Assembly: GCA_028713915.1 (NCBI GenBank)
Contig: JAQTNK010000027.1
Span: 1-58,506 of the forward strand
Direction of reading: 5' to 3'
DNA from: Rhodocyclaceae bacterium
GTDB taxonomy: Bacteria > Pseudomonadota > Gammaproteobacteria > Burkholderiales > Rhodocyclaceae
DNA: 58,506 bases
Shown here: piece by piece, positions 30,101-37,237 of the stretch
Numbering within the stretch: position 1 is the stretch's first letter
Layout: every line of letters begins with the position of its first letter
Made by a program: the position numbers and the translations under genes
Notes under the pieces: generated by a model
The model's input: the letters and a program-made list of their open reading frames with translations, nothing else
Database searches by the model: none
What the model was told of the DNA's origin: nothing

Positions 30101-30882
30101 GGCCGCTCCGCCCGCTGTGCGGCTGTTGCTTTGCCAACCAGGCTGACGAAGCTGTCTTCCATCGTCGGCTCGGCGGCCCTGGCGCCCGCATCCCTGGCCT
30201 GCCGCTTGATTTCCCGCGGCGTGCCCAGGGCGATCAGCCGGCCGCCGCTGATCAGGGCGATGCGATGGCAATACTCGGCCTCGTCCATGTAGTGAGTGGA
30301 GACCAGCACGCTGACGCCGTCGGCAGCGAGCGTATGGATGAGGTCCCAGAAGCGGCGTCGCGATTCCGGGTCCACCCCCGAGGTGGGCTCGTCGAGGAAC
30401 AGCACCGGCGGGCGATGCAGGATGGCCGCCCCCAGCGCCAGCCGCTGCTTCCAGCCGCCGGCCAGCGTCGCCACGAGGGACTCTTCCCGGCCGGAAAGGC
30501 CAGCCATGTCGATGGCATAGCGCAGGCGCGCCGCCATGTCATCGCGCGATACGCCGTAAATGCCGCCGAAGAAGCGCAGGTTTTCGGCGACGCTCAAGTC
30601 GTCGTAGAGCGAAAACTTCTGCGACATGTAGCCGATGCGCCGGCGCACCGCTTCGGGGTCGGCAGCGACGTCGATGCCGGCCACCCGCGCGTGGCCGGCG
30701 CTCGGATGCAGCAGTCCGCAGAGGATGCGGATGAGCGTGGACTTGCCGGCGCCGTTGGGGCCGAGGAAACCCATGATCTCGCCGCGCGCCACCGCGAAGC
30801 TGACGCCGTCGAGGGCCGCGAAAGAACCGAAGCGCTTGACGAGCCCGGCGACGACGATGGGGGCGTCCGGCGCTGCCGTCAC
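30097..30882 (-). CDS. ABC transporter ATPase, second of two
   Basis: The 261-residue ATPase has a Walker A motif GPNGAGKST, Q-loop (YMSQKFSLYDDLSV), a variant signature LAGGWKQR in place of LSGGQ, Walker B FLDEPTSGVDP and an intact switch histidine in VSTHYMDEAE. It corresponds to the C-terminal half of the double ATPase YbhF/RbbA. Here the two halves are separate genes. It starts at a GTG overlapping the previous ATPase stop (GTGA). Confidence 0.92.
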   Translation of the reverse strand: MTAAPDAPIVVAGLVKRFGSFAALDGVSFAVARGEIMGFLGPNGAGKSTLIRILCGLLHPSAGHARVAGIDVAADPEAVRRRIGYMSQKFSLYDDLSVAENLRFFGGIYGVSRDDMAARLRYAIDMAGLSGREESLVATLAGGWKQRLALGAAILHRPPVLFLDEPTSGVDPESRRRFWDLIHTLAADGVSVLVSTHYMDEAEYCHRIALISGGRLIALGTPREIKRQARDAGARAAEPTMEDSFVSLVGKATAAQRAERP

Positions 30883-31814
30883 GCCGCGTTCCTTTCGTTT
30901 TCCAGCAGGGCGACGAACAAGTCCTCGATGCTCGGCGCCACTTCGCCGATCTCGGTCGTCGCAATGCCCGCCGCCGACAGGGCGGCGGCGATCTCGGGCA
31001 GCCGGCGGCCGGCGTCGTCGACGTGGATGTGCGCGCCGATGCCGATCAGCAGCACGCCCGCCACGCCGGGCAGTTTTTGCACGGCGTCGCGCACGCGCCG
31101 CGGCTCGGCTGCCGCGACTTCGATCATGGCGCCGGGCATCTTCGCCTTGAGGCCGGCGGGAGTGTCGCAATGGACCATGCGGCCGTCGTGCAGCAGGGCC
31201 AGGCGGTCGCAGCGCTCGGCTTCATCGAGGTAGGCCGTCGAGATCACCATCGCCACGCCCTCGCCGCGCAGCGAATAAAGGATTTGCCAAAATTCTCGGC
31301 GCGACAGCGGATCGACGCCCGTGGTCGGTTCGTCGAGCAGCAGCACGCGCGGCGTATGCACCAGGGAACACGTCAATCCCAGCTTCTGCTTCATGCCGCC
31401 GGAAAGCTGGCCGGCCAGCCGCTTCCGGAACGGCGTCATGTTCGATGCCGTTAGCATGGCGGCGGCGCGTTCCTCCCACAGGCGGCGGGGCACCTCGAAG
31501 AGGTCGGCGTAGAAGCGGATGTTTTCCTCGACGGTGAGATCTTCGTAGAGGCCGAAGCGCTGCGGCATGTAGCTGACGTGGCGCTTGGCCTGCTCGGGAT
31601 GGGCGCGGACGTCGATGCCGTCCACGGTGATGCTGCCGTCATCGGAGCGCATGACGCCGGCCAGCATGCGCATGGTGGTGGTCTTGCCGGCGCCGTCGGG
31701 GCCGACGAGGCCGAATATTTCACCCGGCTGCACGGCGAAGCTCAAGCCGTCGACGGCCATCACGGCGCCGAAGCGCTTCGACAGTCCCGTGGCTTCGACG
31801 ATGGCGCCGGCCAC
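30879..31814 (-). CDS. ABC transporter ATPase, first of two, with altered H-loop
   Basis: The 311-residue protein is the YbhF N-half equivalent. It has Walker A GPDGAGKTT (Asp where Asn is usual), Q-loop MPQRFGLYEDL, a normal signature LSGGMKQK and Walker B LLDEPTTGVDP. The switch-histidine position reads STAYLDEAER, so the catalytic His is Ala. The C-terminal 80 residues form a regulatory extension. The complementary defects of the two ATPases suggest one strong and one weak ATP site in an asymmetric dimer (inference). Translation starts with GTG, two bases after the adaptor stop. Confidence 0.92.
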   Translation of the reverse strand: MAGAIVEATGLSKRFGAVMAVDGLSFAVQPGEIFGLVGPDGAGKTTTMRMLAGVMRSDDGSITVDGIDVRAHPEQAKRHVSYMPQRFGLYEDLTVEENIRFYADLFEVPRRLWEERAAAMLTASNMTPFRKRLAGQLSGGMKQKLGLTCSLVHTPRVLLLDEPTTGVDPLSRREFWQILYSLRGEGVAMVISTAYLDEAERCDRLALLHDGRMVHCDTPAGLKAKMPGAMIEVAAAEPRRVRDAVQKLPGVAGVLLIGIGAHIHVDDAGRRLPEIAAALSAAGIATTEIGEVAPSIEDLFVALLENERNAA

Positions 31815-31816
31815 GG

Positions 31817-32797
31817 CTACGGCAGTTCGAGCGTTGCGTCGGCCGGCATGCCCGGCGCCAGCTCGTGGGTCGGGTTGTCGATGTCGATCTTGACCCGGTA
31901 GACGAGCGTCACCCGTTCGGCATGGGTCTCGACGCTCTTCGGCGTGAACTCCGCCTTGGCGGCGATGAAGGAAAGCCGGCCGCGGTAGCGCTTGCCCGGA
32001 TAGCTGTCGGTGGTGACCGCGACTTCCTGGCCGAGGCGCACGCGGGCGAGATCCGTTTCGCTCACATAGGCGCGCAGCCAGACGTGGTCGAGGTCGGCGA
32101 TGGTGATCACCGGCGTGCCCGGCACCACCACTTCGCCGAGTTCGGCCTGGCGCGTCGTCACGACGCCGTCGAAGGGCGCCGTCAGCGTCGTATAGCCCTG
32201 GACGATGCGTGCGAGCTTGGCGGCCTCTGCGGCGCTATGGATGCCGGCCTGGGTCAGCTTGACGTTGCGCTCGGCGACGGCGGTCAGCGCTCGGTCGCGC
32301 GCCAACGCAGCGTTCGCCTGCTTGAGCGAGGTGTCCGCCTGGTCGAGGACGGCGGCCGAAACGAAACCCTGCCGGCGCAACTCGGCGTTGCGGCGGAAGT
32401 CCACCTGGCGTTGCGCCTGCTCGGCTTCGTCGGCGGCGACCGTCTTGTGCGTCGCATTCAAGGTTTGCCGCGAGGAATCCAGCTGCCGCTGCTGCACGGC
32501 GAGGTTGGCCTCGGCGATGGCGACCTGTTGCGCATAATCGCCGTCGTCAAGCTTGGCGACCACCGTTCCCTGCTTCACCCACTGTCCCTCGTTGAAGGGA
32601 AGCTGGACGATGCGCGATTGCACGGTCTTGAAGCCGAGCACGCTTTCGTGGGCCTCGACGTTGCCGGAGAGCGTCAGCAGCCGGCCGGCAGACGCCGGCG
32701 CCAGCCAGGCGGCGATGGGTTCTCGCAATGCAAGTGCGGCGACCACGACGACGACGATGGCCAGCAGCACGATTTTTTTTCTTTTCTCGAGAGCCAT
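31817..32797 (-). CDS. HlyD/YbhG-type membrane fusion (adaptor) protein
   Basis: The 326-residue periplasmic adaptor has an N-terminal anchor helix (about 8-25) and a lipoyl/barrel-sandwich hybrid domain split by a long alpha-helical hairpin (about 95-190, rich in Gln and Ala). The second lipoyl half GYTTLTAPFDGVVTTRQAELGEVV and a beta-barrel domain follow. It would connect the ABC pump to an outer-membrane channel, which is not encoded here. The ATG at 32797 has an AGGGA site. It is the first gene of the minus-strand exporter operon. Confidence 0.93.
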   Translation of the reverse strand: MALEKRKKIVLLAIVVVVVAALALREPIAAWLAPASAGRLLTLSGNVEAHESVLGFKTVQSRIVQLPFNEGQWVKQGTVVAKLDDGDYAQQVAIAEANLAVQQRQLDSSRQTLNATHKTVAADEAEQAQRQVDFRRNAELRRQGFVSAAVLDQADTSLKQANAALARDRALTAVAERNVKLTQAGIHSAAEAAKLARIVQGYTTLTAPFDGVVTTRQAELGEVVVPGTPVITIADLDHVWLRAYVSETDLARVRLGQEVAVTTDSYPGKRYRGRLSFIAAKAEFTPKSVETHAERVTLVYRVKIDIDNPTHELAPGMPADATLELP

Positions 32798-32980
32798 GGC
32801 GCAAATCCCTTTCTCGACACGCGGCCCTGCACTCGACTTGCCAAGAGTGAGGAGGCCATGCGGATTGTGCCACCGGAAGCCGCGGTGCGAATCGAATTCT
32901 TGCCAATGCCATCGTCGCGTACATGGGGTGCGCATGGCGTCGTCCGGGACGGGCTGGCGTACCACTTGTCGATCTTCGCC

Positions 32981-33009
32981 TTGTCGCTCAACGGCAAAAA
33001 GGCTATGCT
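32981..33009 (+). promoter_or_regulatory. Sigma-70 promoter for the small tandem genes
   Basis: TTGTCG (32981-32986) and TATGCT (33004-33009) are separated by exactly 17 bases. Transcription would begin near 33016, about 25 bases before the ATG at 33041, which supports that start over an in-frame ATG at 32858. The site lies in the 243-bp gap shared with the divergent exporter operon. Confidence 0.6.
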
Positions 33010-33040
33010 TTTCGCAAGGGTTGGGGATCGTACATCGCAC

Positions 33041-33448
33041 ATGGCCATCATCTCGTCTACCGTTGCTTCGTCCGCGGCGCAGTACGGCCTCGGGCAACTC
33101 CGCCTGCAACAAGCCAAGCGCAGTGCCGATCAGGCCGAACAGGCCGCGCAAGCGCTGCAGGCGCAGGCGCAGGACGCGCGCAGGGCCGCGGACCAGGCGG
33201 ATGAGAATGCCCGCTCCCTCGCCGTCGCCTCGACGCAGGCACAAGCCGATGCGGGGAAAGCGCGTCAGGGATTGGCAGCACTCCAATCGGTGGGCCAGAT
33301 GGAAACGCAGCTGGCGAATGTTGCGGATCGGGTGATAATGCAGCAGCAAAGCGCGCAAGCCGGCGTCCTGACCAAGTCGGTCAAGGCCGCGCCGGTGGTC
33401 AATACGCAGGGGCAGGTGACGGGCAGGGTGGTGAATACCACCGCCTGA
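33041..33448 (+). CDS. Small Gln/Ala-rich coiled-coil protein with a conserved C-terminal motif
   Basis: This 135-residue protein is not of a family I recognise. After MAIISSTVASSAAQYG it is one long predicted coiled coil (about 18-85, rich in Gln, Ala, Asp, Arg). It ends in PVVNTQGQVTGRVVNTTA, almost the same as the end of the next gene. It lacks a signal peptide and membrane helix. The start is supported by a promoter 32 bases upstream; an in-frame ATG at 32858 behind a GAGGAGG sequence would add 61 residues with no resemblance to the paralog. It is transcribed away from the HlyD/ABC exporter, so it could be cargo or a regulator of that pump (speculation). Confidence 0.7.
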   Translation: MAIISSTVASSAAQYGLGQLRLQQAKRSADQAEQAAQALQAQAQDARRAADQADENARSLAVASTQAQADAGKARQGLAALQSVGQMETQLANVADRVIMQQQSAQAGVLTKSVKAAPVVNTQGQVTGRVVNTTA

Positions 33449-33467
33449 TTTACGCGAAAGGACAGTC

Positions 33468-33692
33468 ATGGCTATCAACGCATTGGGTTCCTCGACAGGT
33501 TCGGCTCAGTTGCAGCAGGCGCTGCAGCAGAGCCAAACGCAACAGCCGGCGCCAGCCAAGGCGGCGGACGAAGCGGCCAAGGCCAAGGCCCAGGAGGCCC
33601 AGCACGCGCAGCAGGCCAGGTCCGAGCAGCCCAAGCCGGTCGTCAATGCCCAGGGACAGACGACGGGGAAGGTGATCAACATTACGGCGTGA
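33468..33692 (+). CDS. Small Gln/Ala-rich protein, paralog of the preceding gene
   Basis: The 74-residue product begins MAINALGSSTGSAQLQQAL, has a low-complexity Gln/Ala/Lys middle, and ends PVVNAQGQTTGKVINITA. That end aligns with the upstream protein at 13 of 18 positions without gaps. The N-terminal MAI and Ser-rich start also match. It has an AAGGA ribosome-binding site and follows 19 bases after its paralog, so both are probably cotranscribed. The protein looks largely disordered or helical, with no targeting signal. Function unknown. Confidence 0.7.
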   Translation: MAINALGSSTGSAQLQQALQQSQTQQPAPAKAADEAAKAKAQEAQHAQQARSEQPKPVVNAQGQTTGKVINITA

Positions 33693-33886
33693 TTTCGCGC
33701 CGCGAGCGCCGGGCCGTCTGCCGGTCGCCGCGATAGCGCCGGCCGCGCCGTCGGCAGTGAAGGCGGCGTGTGGCGATGCCCTGGATGGCGGGCTTCGCGT
33801 CGGGCGCGGCAAAGGACAATATCCTTTTTGCCCCAGGCGTGGGGCGCGTGGAACGCTACAATCGCGTCTTACCCGAAAGGAACGCG
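33693..33886. other. Intergenic region before rlmB
   Basis: These 194 bases carry no convincing gene. A GAAAGGA ribosome-binding site for rlmB lies at the right end. I see no clear terminator for the small tandem genes, so read-through into rlmB is possible. Confidence 0.5.
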
Positions 33887-34624
33887 ATGAGCGAAACCCG
33901 CCTGATCCACGGCTTTCACGCCGTCCTCGCCAAGCTGCGCCACGCCGCCGACGACGTGAAGGAAATCTACCTTGCCGAGGCGCGCCATGATGCGCGCGTG
34001 CGCGATCTGCTGCGCGTCGCCGAGAACGCCGGCGTGCGCGTGATGCCGGTGGATGCGGCGCGGCTCGAGGGCATGGCGCCGGGCCAGCGGCATCAGGGCG
34101 TCCTCGCGAAGGTATCGGCAGTGCAGCGGCATGTGACGCTCGACGACGTGCTCGACACGCTGGCCGAACCGGCGCTGCTGCTGGTGCTCGACGGCGTCAC
34201 CGATCCGCACAATCTCGGCGCCTGTCTGCGCGTGGCGGATGCCGCGGGAGCGCATGCGGTGGTGGTGCCGAAGGATCGCGCCTGCGGGCTCAACGCGACG
34301 GCGATCAAGGTGGCTTCGGGGGCGGCCGACACCGTGCCCTACGTCACGGTGACCAACCTCGCGCGCAGCTTGCGCGAAATGCAGGAACGCAATATCTGGG
34401 TCGTCGGCGCCGCCGGCGAGACGGAACGCGATCTCTACAGCGTCGATCAGAAGGGTTCGCTGGCCTGGGTGCTGGGGGCGGAAGGCGCGGGGCTGCGGCG
34501 GCTCACGCGCGATACCTGCGACGAACTGGCGCGCATCCCGATGCACGGGACGGTCGACAGCCTCAACGTTTCGGTGGCCGCCGGCATCTGCCTGTTCGAG
34601 GCGCGGCGGCAGCGGCGCGGCTAG
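33887..34624 (+). CDS. rlmB: 23S rRNA (guanosine-2'-O)-methyltransferase RlmB
   Basis: RlmB methylates the 2'-O of G2251 in the peptidyl-transferase region. The 245-residue SPOUT-class enzyme has an N-terminal substrate-binding domain (IHGFHAVLAKLRHAADDVKEIYL) and a catalytic knot domain with LDGVTDPHNLGACLRVADAAG, VLGAEGAGLRRLT and the C-terminal MHGTVDSLNVSVAAGICLFE, all diagnostic of TrmH/RlmB. The ATG at 33887 has a GAAAGGA site. In many relatives it follows rnr; here the exporter operon and small genes lie between them. Confidence 0.96.
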   Translation: MSETRLIHGFHAVLAKLRHAADDVKEIYLAEARHDARVRDLLRVAENAGVRVMPVDAARLEGMAPGQRHQGVLAKVSAVQRHVTLDDVLDTLAEPALLLVLDGVTDPHNLGACLRVADAAGAHAVVVPKDRACGLNATAIKVASGAADTVPYVTVTNLARSLREMQERNIWVVGAAGETERDLYSVDQKGSLAWVLGAEGAGLRRLTRDTCDELARIPMHGTVDSLNVSVAAGICLFEARRQRRG

Positions 34625-34640
34625 GTTCGCCGCGCGGCAT

Positions 34641-35435
34641 TTACCAGAGCTTCCACCAGGGCTCCTTGCGGTCGAGTCCGCGGGCGTAGTACTCGCTCTT
34701 GGGGAAGTTCGTGCGCATCACGCGCTCCGTATCGTCGCGCAGGTCGGCCATGCCCAGGGCATCGTAGGCCTTGATCATGATGAACAGCGCTTCCTCGTCG
34801 GCCGGCGCGTCGGGGTAGGTCTTGATGGCGAACTGGGCGCGGTTGGCGGCGGCGACGTAGGCGCCGCGCTTCATGTAGTAGCGGGCGACATGGACTTCGT
34901 ACGATGCCAGCGCATTGACGAGGAACTTCATGCGCAGCGTGGCATCGGCCGCGTACTTGCTTTCCGGAAACTTGGTGACCAGTTCCTTCAGGGCATCGAA
35001 GGACTCTCGCAGGGCCTTGGAGTCGCGCTCGCTGATGTCCTGGTTGCTGATGTAGCCGATCAGGCCAAGGTCGCCGTTGAAGTTGGACAGGCCCTTGAGG
35101 TAATAGGCGTAATCGACGTTGGGATGATTCGGGTGCAGGCGGATGAAGCGGTCGCAGGCGGCGATGGCGGAGGCCGCTTCCTCCTGCTTGTAGTAGGCGT
35201 AGGCGACTTCGAGCTGCGCCTGCTGGGCGTAGCGGCCGTAGGGATAGCGCGCTTCGAGCTTCTCGAAGAACTTGATCGCCTTGTCGTAGGCGCCGTCGGA
35301 CATGGCGTCCGTCGCCTCGGAATAGAGCTTGTTGGCCGACCAGCCGGCGGTTTCGTCGACTTCGTCGGGCAGCAGGCCGCAACCGGCGGCGAAGAGGGCG
35401 ACGAGCATGGCCAGCAGAGGGGCTAAACTACGCAT
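34641..35435 (-). CDS. bamD: Outer membrane assembly lipoprotein BamD
   Basis: BamD is the essential TPR lipoprotein of the BAM complex. The 264-residue product has a lipobox ending at Cys19 (LFAAGC), then five TPR-like repeats (YSEATDAMSDGAYDKAIKFFEKLE; YPYGRYAQQAQLEVAYAYYK ...) and the conserved end YYARGLDRKEPWWKLW. The ATG at 35435 has a GGGA site upstream and a better lipobox distance than the in-frame ATG at 35444. It is divergent from rluD, and the two start codons overlap within CATG (35433-35436). Confidence 0.95.
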   Translation of the reverse strand: MRSLAPLLAMLVALFAAGCGLLPDEVDETAGWSANKLYSEATDAMSDGAYDKAIKFFEKLEARYPYGRYAQQAQLEVAYAYYKQEEAASAIAACDRFIRLHPNHPNVDYAYYLKGLSNFNGDLGLIGYISNQDISERDSKALRESFDALKELVTKFPESKYAADATLRMKFLVNALASYEVHVARYYMKRGAYVAAANRAQFAIKTYPDAPADEEALFIMIKAYDALGMADLRDDTERVMRTNFPKSEYYARGLDRKEPWWKLW

Positions 35436-36399
35436 GATGAACATCCCGCAATCGAATCCGGTCGATTATAGCGCAGCGTCGGGCGCCGCCCCGGCTGCCC
35501 TCGCCATTCCGCCGGAATGCGCGGGACTGCGGCTCGATGCCGCGCTGGCGCGCGTTTTCCCCGAGCATTCGCGCAGCCGCCTGCAGGCCTGGCTGAAGCA
35601 GGGCCGCGTCAGCCTGGATGGCGCGCCGGCCGATCCGAAGCGCAAGGTGTGCGGCGGCGAGCAGGTGGCGCTGGCGCCGCCGCCGGCGCCCGCGGAGACG
35701 GCGCAACAGGCCGAGGATATCGGCCTCGACGTCGTGTTCGAGGACGCGCACCTGCTGGTGGTCGACAAGCCGGCCGGACTGGTGGTGCATCCGGGCAGCG
35801 GCAATTGGTCGGGCACGATGATGAACGCGTTGCTGCACCACGCCCCGCAATTGACGCAGATTCCGCGCGCCGGCATCGTCCATCGCCTCGACAAGGACAC
35901 CAGCGGCCTGCTGGTGGTGGCCAAGACCCTGGCGGCGCAGACCGATCTGGTGCGGCAGCTGCAGGCGCGTACGGTGCGCCGCTGCTACCTGGCGCTGGTG
36001 CTGGGCCAGGTGGCGCGCGACGGCACCGTCGATGCGCCCATCGGCCGGCACCCGGTGCAGCGCACGAAGATGGCGGTGGTCGGCGGCGGGCGCGATGCGC
36101 GCACGCACTATCGGGTAGTCGAGCGCTTCGGCCGCGCGACTTTCGTCGAATGCCGCCTGGAGACGGGCCGCACCCACCAGATCCGCGTGCACATGGCGTC
36201 GATCGGCCACCCGCTTGCCGGCGACCCGGCCTACGGCCGCGCCAAGAGCGGCGACGCGCGGCTCGACGCCTTCCCGCGCCAGGCGCTGCATGCCTGGCAG
36301 CTGGCGCTGATTCATCCGGCGAGCGGCGCGGAAATGGCATGGGAATCGCCGTTGCCGCCGGATATCGCCGCGCTGCTGGCTGAGCTGCGTCTTGCTTGA
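35434..36399 (+). CDS. rluD: 23S rRNA pseudouridine synthase RluD
   Basis: RluD makes pseudouridines 1911, 1915 and 1917 in helix 69 of 23S rRNA. The 321-residue protein has an N-terminal S4 RNA-binding domain (RLDAALARVFPEHSRSRLQAW) and the RluA-family catalytic domain with Asp in IVHRLDKDTSGLLVVAK, plus the TGRTHQIRVHMASIGHPLAGD block. The ATG at 35434 follows an AGAGGGG site; a second ATG at 35437 is possible. The start overlaps that of bamD on the other strand. bamD-rluD-pgeF is the usual neighbourhood. Confidence 0.96.
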   Translation: MMNIPQSNPVDYSAASGAAPAALAIPPECAGLRLDAALARVFPEHSRSRLQAWLKQGRVSLDGAPADPKRKVCGGEQVALAPPPAPAETAQQAEDIGLDVVFEDAHLLVVDKPAGLVVHPGSGNWSGTMMNALLHHAPQLTQIPRAGIVHRLDKDTSGLLVVAKTLAAQTDLVRQLQARTVRRCYLALVLGQVARDGTVDAPIGRHPVQRTKMAVVGGGRDARTHYRVVERFGRATFVECRLETGRTHQIRVHMASIGHPLAGDPAYGRAKSGDARLDAFPRQALHAWQLALIHPASGAEMAWESPLPPDIAALLAELRLA

Positions 36400-37117
36400 G
36401 TTCATCGTCCCCGACTGGCCGGCGCCGGCGAACGTGCGCGCCGTGTCGACGACGCGCGGCGGCGGTTGCAGCCGCGGCCGCTACCAGAGTTTCAACCTTG
36501 CGGACCATGTCGGCGATGATGCCGCGGCGGTGGCGGCGAACCGCCGCCTGCTGCGCGAGCGCTTGCCGGTCGCGCCGCGCTGGCTCCGGCAGGTGCACGG
36601 CGTTCGCTGCGTCGACGCCGCGCTCTGCGGCGACGATGTCGAAGCCGACGCGAGTTTCTCGCGCAGCGGCGCTCAGGCCTGCGCCGTGCTGACCGCCGAT
36701 TGCCTGCCGCTGTTGCTCTGCGACGCCGCCGGCACGGTGGTGGCGGCCGCGCACGCCGGTTGGCGCGGGCTGGCGGCAGGCGTGATCGAGGCGACGGCGG
36801 CGGCGCTGGGCAGGCCGGAAGATCTCATGGCCTGGCTGGGGCCGGCCATTGGGCCGCGCGCCTTCGAAGTCGGCGACGAAGTGCGCGCCGCGTTCGTGCG
36901 CAGCGATGTCGGCGCCGCCGCCGCCTTCGCCGCGCACGGGGAGGGCAAGTGGCTTTGCGACCTCTATGCGCTGGCGCGCCGGCGGCTGCAGCGCCTCGGC
37001 GTGAATCGGGTCTATGGCGGCGATTCCTGCAGCTTCACGGAAGGCGAGCGCTTCTTTTCCTATCGCCGCGACGGCGCCACCGGACGTATGGCGTCCGTAA
37101 TATACCTGGAGTCATAA
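36392..37117 (+). CDS. pgeF: Peptidoglycan editing factor PgeF (YfiH, laccase-domain family)
   Basis: PgeF removes wrongly made UDP-MurNAc-L-Ser and keeps peptidoglycan composition correct; family members also show purine nucleoside-processing activity. The 241-residue protein has the zinc-site residues in RQVHG (His), TADCLPLLLCD (Cys) and AAAHAGWRGL (His), together with GPAIGPRAFEVGDEV and YGGDSCSFTE. It begins with TTG at 36392, overlapping the rluD stop by eight bases. Cytoplasmic by lack of a signal peptide. Confidence 0.93.
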   Translation: MLEFIVPDWPAPANVRAVSTTRGGGCSRGRYQSFNLADHVGDDAAAVAANRRLLRERLPVAPRWLRQVHGVRCVDAALCGDDVEADASFSRSGAQACAVLTADCLPLLLCDAAGTVVAAAHAGWRGLAAGVIEATAAALGRPEDLMAWLGPAIGPRAFEVGDEVRAAFVRSDVGAAAAFAAHGEGKWLCDLYALARRRLQRLGVNRVYGGDSCSFTEGERFFSYRRDGATGRMASVIYLES

Positions 37118-37237
37118 GGCGCAGTCCGTATAATCGGCGCATGCCCCTCGCGCCACAGGCATTCCCGCCGCGGTCTGCGCTCGCGACCGACACTTCCGCC
37201 GCCGCCGTTGCGGCGCCGGACGCATCATGCATTCGTC

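Noticed and set aside
32858-33040. Upstream in-frame ATG at 32858 with a GAGGAGG sequence, extending the first small coil protein by 61 residues
   Set aside because: The extension has no likeness to the paralog, whose homology begins at the MAI start. A promoter with 17-bp spacing lies downstream of 32858, so that transcript could not include it.
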